DNA from: Actomonas aquatica
GTDB lineage: Bacteria; Verrucomicrobiota; Verrucomicrobiia; Opitutales; Opitutaceae
Assembly: GCF_019679435.2 (NCBI RefSeq)
Contig: NZ_CP139781.1
Location: forward strand, 744,001-808,000
DNA length: 64,000 nt
Reading direction: 5' to 3'
The translations under genes were made by a program, and so were the position numbers. The notes beneath the pieces were generated by a model. The model searched no databases. It was not told where the DNA came from and saw only the letters and a program-made list of their open reading frames with translations. This document shows positions 60,392-64,000 of the stretch, piece after piece. Each line of letters starts with the position of its first letter. Within the stretch, counting starts at the first letter, position 1.

Positions 60392-62842
60392 ATGCTCCGC
60401 CGCGCGTTCCGCAAAGTTCTGCAGCAGCCCTTCTTCACCCTGCTTACGGTGGCGACTCTGGGCATCGGCATCGGCGCCGTGGCGACCTGTTTTTCGTCGG
60501 TCAACACCCTCCTCTTTCGCCCGCTGCCCGCCTCGCCCATGAGCGATCGGTTGGTGTGGCTCAGCCAAACCTCGGCCTCACCGTTCGACGCCGACGTGCA
60601 GCGCAACCTCGGCTTTAATTACGTCGACCAACACGAGGTCGCCCAACGCGCCCAGACCCTGTCCGACATCTGGGTCTTCACCAGCCTCACCGTCATCGTC
60701 GACGACGAACAGGGCCCCTGGCGCGTGCTCGGCACCAGCATTTCGGTGCACGGTTTTGACGCCCTCGGCGTGCATCCCCAGCTCGGCCGCAACCTGCGCG
60801 CGAGCGATATGGCGGCCGATGCGCCACCGGTGGCGCTGATCTCCGACGAGATCTGGACGAGCCGTTTCGACCGCGACCCCGAGATCCTTGAACGCTCACT
60901 GGAACTCAACGGCACCCTCACTCGCATCGTCGGCGTGGCACCGCCCCAGTGGCGCTACCCGGAAAGCTCCGATGTGTGGCTGCCGCTCTCGCCCGAACGC
61001 GATGACACCGCGCTTTCGGGCTTCGACCAACGCGGCTATTTCGCCTTCGATGCCCATGGCCTGCTGGCTCCGGGCGTGACCATGGCTGAAGCCCTGACGG
61101 AACTATCGGCCATAGCGAGCGACCTCGCCGCCGAGTATCCGAAAACCAATGACGGCGTGGGCCTGAGTGTCATGTCGTGGCGCACCGAAGCCACGCGCGA
61201 CGCCCGCTATTTCACCCTGCTGCTCTTCGCCGCCGGTCTCGTCATCTTCTTCATCGCCTGCGCCAACATCGCCAACCTACAGCTCGCCCGCGGCAGCGAC
61301 CGTGGCCCGGAGCTCGCAGTGCGCGTCGCCCTCGGCGCGACGCGCTGGAGCCTGCTGCGCCAGTTGCTGCTGGAGAACATGGTGCTCGGCATGCTGGGCG
61401 CCATCGCCGGCATGGTGGTCGGCCTGTGGGGCGTCGACTGGGTGCGGACCTCCCTGGAAACCGAACACCCATTCTGGCTGCGCTTCGATCCGGATTGGCG
61501 CGTGCTCACCTTCACCGCCGGCTGCGGCCTGGTGGCGAGTTTTGTATTCGGCCTCGTGCCGGCCCTGCGCGATTCGAAACCCGATGTCGCCGCAGGCCTC
61601 AAGGAAAGCTCCCGCGCCGGTCTCGATCAGGGCCCGTTCGGCCAACGCCTGCGCAACGGCATCGTCATCATCGAAATCGCCCTCGCTCTGGTGCTGCTGG
61701 TAGGCGCGGGCCTGCTCACACGCAGCTTCTTCAAACTCATCGACGTCGATCCCGGCTACGACGCGAAGCAGGTGCTCACCTTCCGTGCCGGCTTCCCCAA
61801 GGGCTACGCCGCCGACGGCAACGAAGCCGCCCACTTCTTCGAAGAACTGCCCCGCCGCCTCGAACGCCTGCCCGAGGTCGAACATGCCGGTGCGATCAGT
61901 CACATCCCCGGCACGCCGATCTCCACGGTGTCGGCGGAGCTGCGGGCGGATCCCGCCGACGCCAATGCCACGGCCGTAAAACTGGAACGCACCCTCAGCC
62001 GCTTCACCACCGCCGGCTACTTCGAAACCATGCGCATCCCGCTGGTGGCCGGTCGTGATTTTGCGGAGAATCAAATGGGCGAGAATGACCCCGTGGTGAT
62101 CGTCGACACCGCCTTTGCCGCGGCCGTGGGCGTCGCGCCGGCGGACCTGCTCGGGCGTCACGTTTACGCCGGCAAAATGGCCGAGGCCGGCCTGGCGATG
62201 GACGGCATGAAAATCATCGGCGTGGTCGGCAGCATTCAGCACTTCCTCCAGCAAACCGACAGCATCCCCACCCTCTACCTGCCGCACCTGCAGGAAGGCG
62301 CCAACTTCATGACGGTCACGGTGCGCACCACGGGCGACCCCAAGCAGCTCGCCGATGTGATCGGCAACGAAGTGCTGGCGGTGCATCGCGGCATGCCGAT
62401 CTACGACGTGTTCACGATGGAGCAGGTGCTCCTGCGCTCGGTGTGGCAGCCGTATTTCTTTTCCCGCCTGTTCTTGTCGGCCGGCATCATCGCGGTGCTG
62501 CTCGCCTGCGTCGGCATCTACGGCGTGATGACCTTCAACGTCTCGATGCGTCGCCACGAAATCGGCCTGCGCATGGCCCTCGGCGCCCCAGCCTCAGAGG
62601 TCGTGGGCGACGTGGTGCGACGCGGCCTTTACCTCGTGGTCGTAGGCCTCGGGGCCGGCACCATCGCATCGGTATTGCTGGCCAACCTGCTTTCCGGCAC
62701 GCTGCACGGCATCACTCCGCACGACCTGCCCACCTTCCTGTTGGTGCCGGTCGTTCTGGCCGCGGTCGCGCTGGGTGCGTGTTTTCTGTCGAGTCGACGC
62801 GCCACTCACATCGATCCGATGGCCGCCATGCGGGTTGAGTAG
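60392..62842 (+). CDS. ADOP-type ABC transporter permease
   Basis: A protein of 816 residues with the same duplicated FtsX/MacB plan as at 53816. Family features include LTVATLGIGIGAVATCFSSVN at the N-terminus, GSDRGPELAVRVALGATRWSLLRQ in the first block, RRHEIGLRMALGAPASEVVG in the second, and SSRRATHIDPMAAMRVE at the end. It should combine with the ATPase upstream. Next in the operon is a similar permease 20 bases later. Confidence 0.93.
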   Translation: MLRRAFRKVLQQPFFTLLTVATLGIGIGAVATCFSSVNTLLFRPLPASPMSDRLVWLSQTSASPFDADVQRNLGFNYVDQHEVAQRAQTLSDIWVFTSLTVIVDDEQGPWRVLGTSISVHGFDALGVHPQLGRNLRASDMAADAPPVALISDEIWTSRFDRDPEILERSLELNGTLTRIVGVAPPQWRYPESSDVWLPLSPERDDTALSGFDQRGYFAFDAHGLLAPGVTMAEALTELSAIASDLAAEYPKTNDGVGLSVMSWRTEATRDARYFTLLLFAAGLVIFFIACANIANLQLARGSDRGPELAVRVALGATRWSLLRQLLLENMVLGMLGAIAGMVVGLWGVDWVRTSLETEHPFWLRFDPDWRVLTFTAGCGLVASFVFGLVPALRDSKPDVAAGLKESSRAGLDQGPFGQRLRNGIVIIEIALALVLLVGAGLLTRSFFKLIDVDPGYDAKQVLTFRAGFPKGYAADGNEAAHFFEELPRRLERLPEVEHAGAISHIPGTPISTVSAELRADPADANATAVKLERTLSRFTTAGYFETMRIPLVAGRDFAENQMGENDPVVIVDTAFAAAVGVAPADLLGRHVYAGKMAEAGLAMDGMKIIGVVGSIQHFLQQTDSIPTLYLPHLQEGANFMTVTVRTTGDPKQLADVIGNEVLAVHRGMPIYDVFTMEQVLLRSVWQPYFFSRLFLSAGIIAVLLACVGIYGVMTFNVSMRRHEIGLRMALGAPASEVVGDVVRRGLYLVVVGLGAGTIASVLLANLLSGTLHGITPHDLPTFLLVPVVLAAVALGACFLSSRRATHIDPMAAMRVE

Positions 62843-62862
62843 GCTCTTCCATTTTTTCTGTT

Positions 62863-64000
62863 ATGAACGATCTGCGTTTTGCGCTTCGCAGCCTGTCGAA
62901 AACTCCAGGCTTCACCCTCATTGCCGTGCTCACGCTGGCCCTCGCCATCGGCGCCAACACCGCCATTTTCGCGATCGTCAACGACCTCCTGCTGAAGCCG
63001 CTGGTGCCGGCCGGCGACCGTCCGGTGGTGAACGTGTTTCACGGTGAAGGCGACGCGGGCCGCGCCTACCGCGGTTTCTCCTGGCAGGAGCTGCAGGAAC
63101 TCCGGCAAGAGAATCCGGTATTCGAAGATGCCGCCGCGGTCGACTTCGTCCTCGCCGGCGTGGGCGACGGCAACAACGTCCGTCGCACCTTCGCCTTTTT
63201 TGGCACCGAGAATCTGCTCAACCTCATCGACCAAACACCCGTGCGGGGTCGCTTTTTTGAGGCCGCTGAATCGCTGCCTGGCGCGAACATTCCCGTGGTC
63301 TTCGCGAGCCACTCGCTATGGCAACGACTGGGCGCCAAGGAAGATTTTGTGGGCAGCGAGCTGCGCATCAACGGCCACCCCTACACCGTCATCGGCGTGG
63401 GCGCGCGCGATCTGTCGTTGGGCCACGCCCTCATCACGCCGGAGATCTGGTTGCCCTTCGGCATGCACGATACCTTCCGCGGCAATCTTATCCAAAACAC
63501 CGAGGCCGACGCGGCCGTCGCCCTCGACAATCCCCGCCGCCATAGCCTGAACGTCATGGCCCGCCTCCGCCCGGGACTCGGCTTGGCTGGCGCGACTGCT
63601 CAGTTGCCCGTGCTCGATCAGCGTCTCGACGCCATTGATACGGACCCGGGCGAGGCACCGCGCCGGCTGGAGATCGAAGCCCCGTCGCGCATCAACATCA
63701 GCTCCGTGCCCAGCGGCGACCAAGGCGTGGGCATATTTGGCGCGCTCTTGCTCGGCATGGCCGGCGTCGTCCTGCTCATCGCCTGTCTGAACCTCGCCAA
63801 CATGTTGCTGGCGCGAGGCGCCGCGCGCACCCGGGAGTTTGCCGTGCGCCTCGCCCTCGGCGCGTCGCGGGGCCGCATCATCCGCCAGTTGCTGGCCGAG
63901 GGGCTCGTCCTCTCCCTGGTCGGTGGGGCCGCCGGTGTCCTGCTCGCGCTGTGGGCCAACGACCTGCTCATCAACTCGATCTCCGGCCTGTTCTCCTCCA
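62863..64000 (+). CDS. ADOP-type ABC transporter permease (3' partial)
   Basis: Starts at ATG 62863 (MNDLRFALRSLSKTPGFTL) and stays open to the right edge. The 379 visible residues cover the first half: an N-terminal membrane segment (FTLIAVLTLALAIGANTAIF), a periplasmic core with DFVGSELRINGHPYTVIGV, and the first FtsX block (MLLARGAARTREFAVRLALGASRGRIIRQLL). Against the neighbour the layout is the same, but the sequences are clearly divergent. It is the fourth structural gene of the export operon; the rest lies outside the window. Confidence 0.92.
   Translation, partial: MNDLRFALRSLSKTPGFTLIAVLTLALAIGANTAIFAIVNDLLLKPLVPAGDRPVVNVFHGEGDAGRAYRGFSWQELQELRQENPVFEDAAAVDFVLAGVGDGNNVRRTFAFFGTENLLNLIDQTPVRGRFFEAAESLPGANIPVVFASHSLWQRLGAKEDFVGSELRINGHPYTVIGVGARDLSLGHALITPEIWLPFGMHDTFRGNLIQNTEADAAVALDNPRRHSLNVMARLRPGLGLAGATAQLPVLDQRLDAIDTDPGEAPRRLEIEAPSRINISSVPSGDQGVGIFGALLLGMAGVVLLIACLNLANMLLARGAARTREFAVRLALGASRGRIIRQLLAEGLVLSLVGGAAGVLLALWANDLLINSISGLFSS

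Overview
The window looks like chromosome of a GC-rich member of the Verrucomicrobiota, most likely Opitutaceae or a close relative. This rests on gene content, not on a marker-gene search: duplicated orphan (ADOP-type) ABC permeases, a protein kinase with tetratricopeptide-like repeats, a glycoside hydrolase ending in a tandem beta-rich domain, Ig-rich secreted proteins, and weak or absent Shine-Dalgarno sequences. There is no phage, IS transposase, CRISPR array or rRNA operon. Most of the window is ordinary chromosome with two tRNA genes.

Layout. 1-9.0 kb: a kinase cut by the left edge, a small unknown protein, a secreted lipase, a DUF1593 nucleoside-hydrolase-like protein, the DUF2868/DUF3482 membrane GTPase pair and a DUF4112 membrane protein. 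9-13.3 kb: a secreted GH5-like enzyme, a YdeI-like protein, a cruciform repeat, and a DAHP synthase preceded by an aromatic-rich leader peptide and an intrinsic terminator (a probable attenuator). 13.4-28.3 kb: a nitronate monooxygenase, a secreted agmatine/peptidylarginine deiminase-like protein, a tolC-maf-TonB-like-rluA operon, nadE-hemL-S55 protease-propeller protein, and a LuxR-type response regulator. 28.4-34.3 kb: xerC-mazG, trpC, mscS, rsmA and two unknowns.

34.4-37.8 kb holds the most unusual gene, a secreted protein of 1117 residues. It has about five Ig-like repeats, a Cys-containing domain, and a 250-residue Lys/Ser/Gly tail into which four copies of a 19-residue Cys-Trp-His module are set. 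37.9-46 kb: hemC, ilvN-ilvC, tRNA-Val, asd head-to-head with an L,D-transpeptidase, two paralogous glycine-zipper lipoproteins and a P1B-type metal ATPase. 46-52.6 kb: a DinG-like helicase, a PP2C phosphatase, a small helical protein, a repeat-rich intergenic zone carrying a decayed copy of the helicase 3' end, a glycosyltransferase bracketed by direct repeats, a lipoprotein, a palindrome cluster and a CAT-anticodon tRNA.

52.9-64 kb: a secreted unknown, a lone ADOP permease, an M20 amidohydrolase, and an export operon (adaptor, ATPase, two ADOP permeases) running off the right edge. A near-consensus sigma-54 promoter and an upstream palindrome precede the export operon and suggest activation by an enhancer-binding protein. 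Biosynthetic themes are aromatic amino acids (aroF, trpC), branched-chain amino acids (ilvN, ilvC), the aspartate pathway (asd), tetrapyrroles (hemL, hemC) and NAD (nadE), though these genes are scattered and not in one operon.
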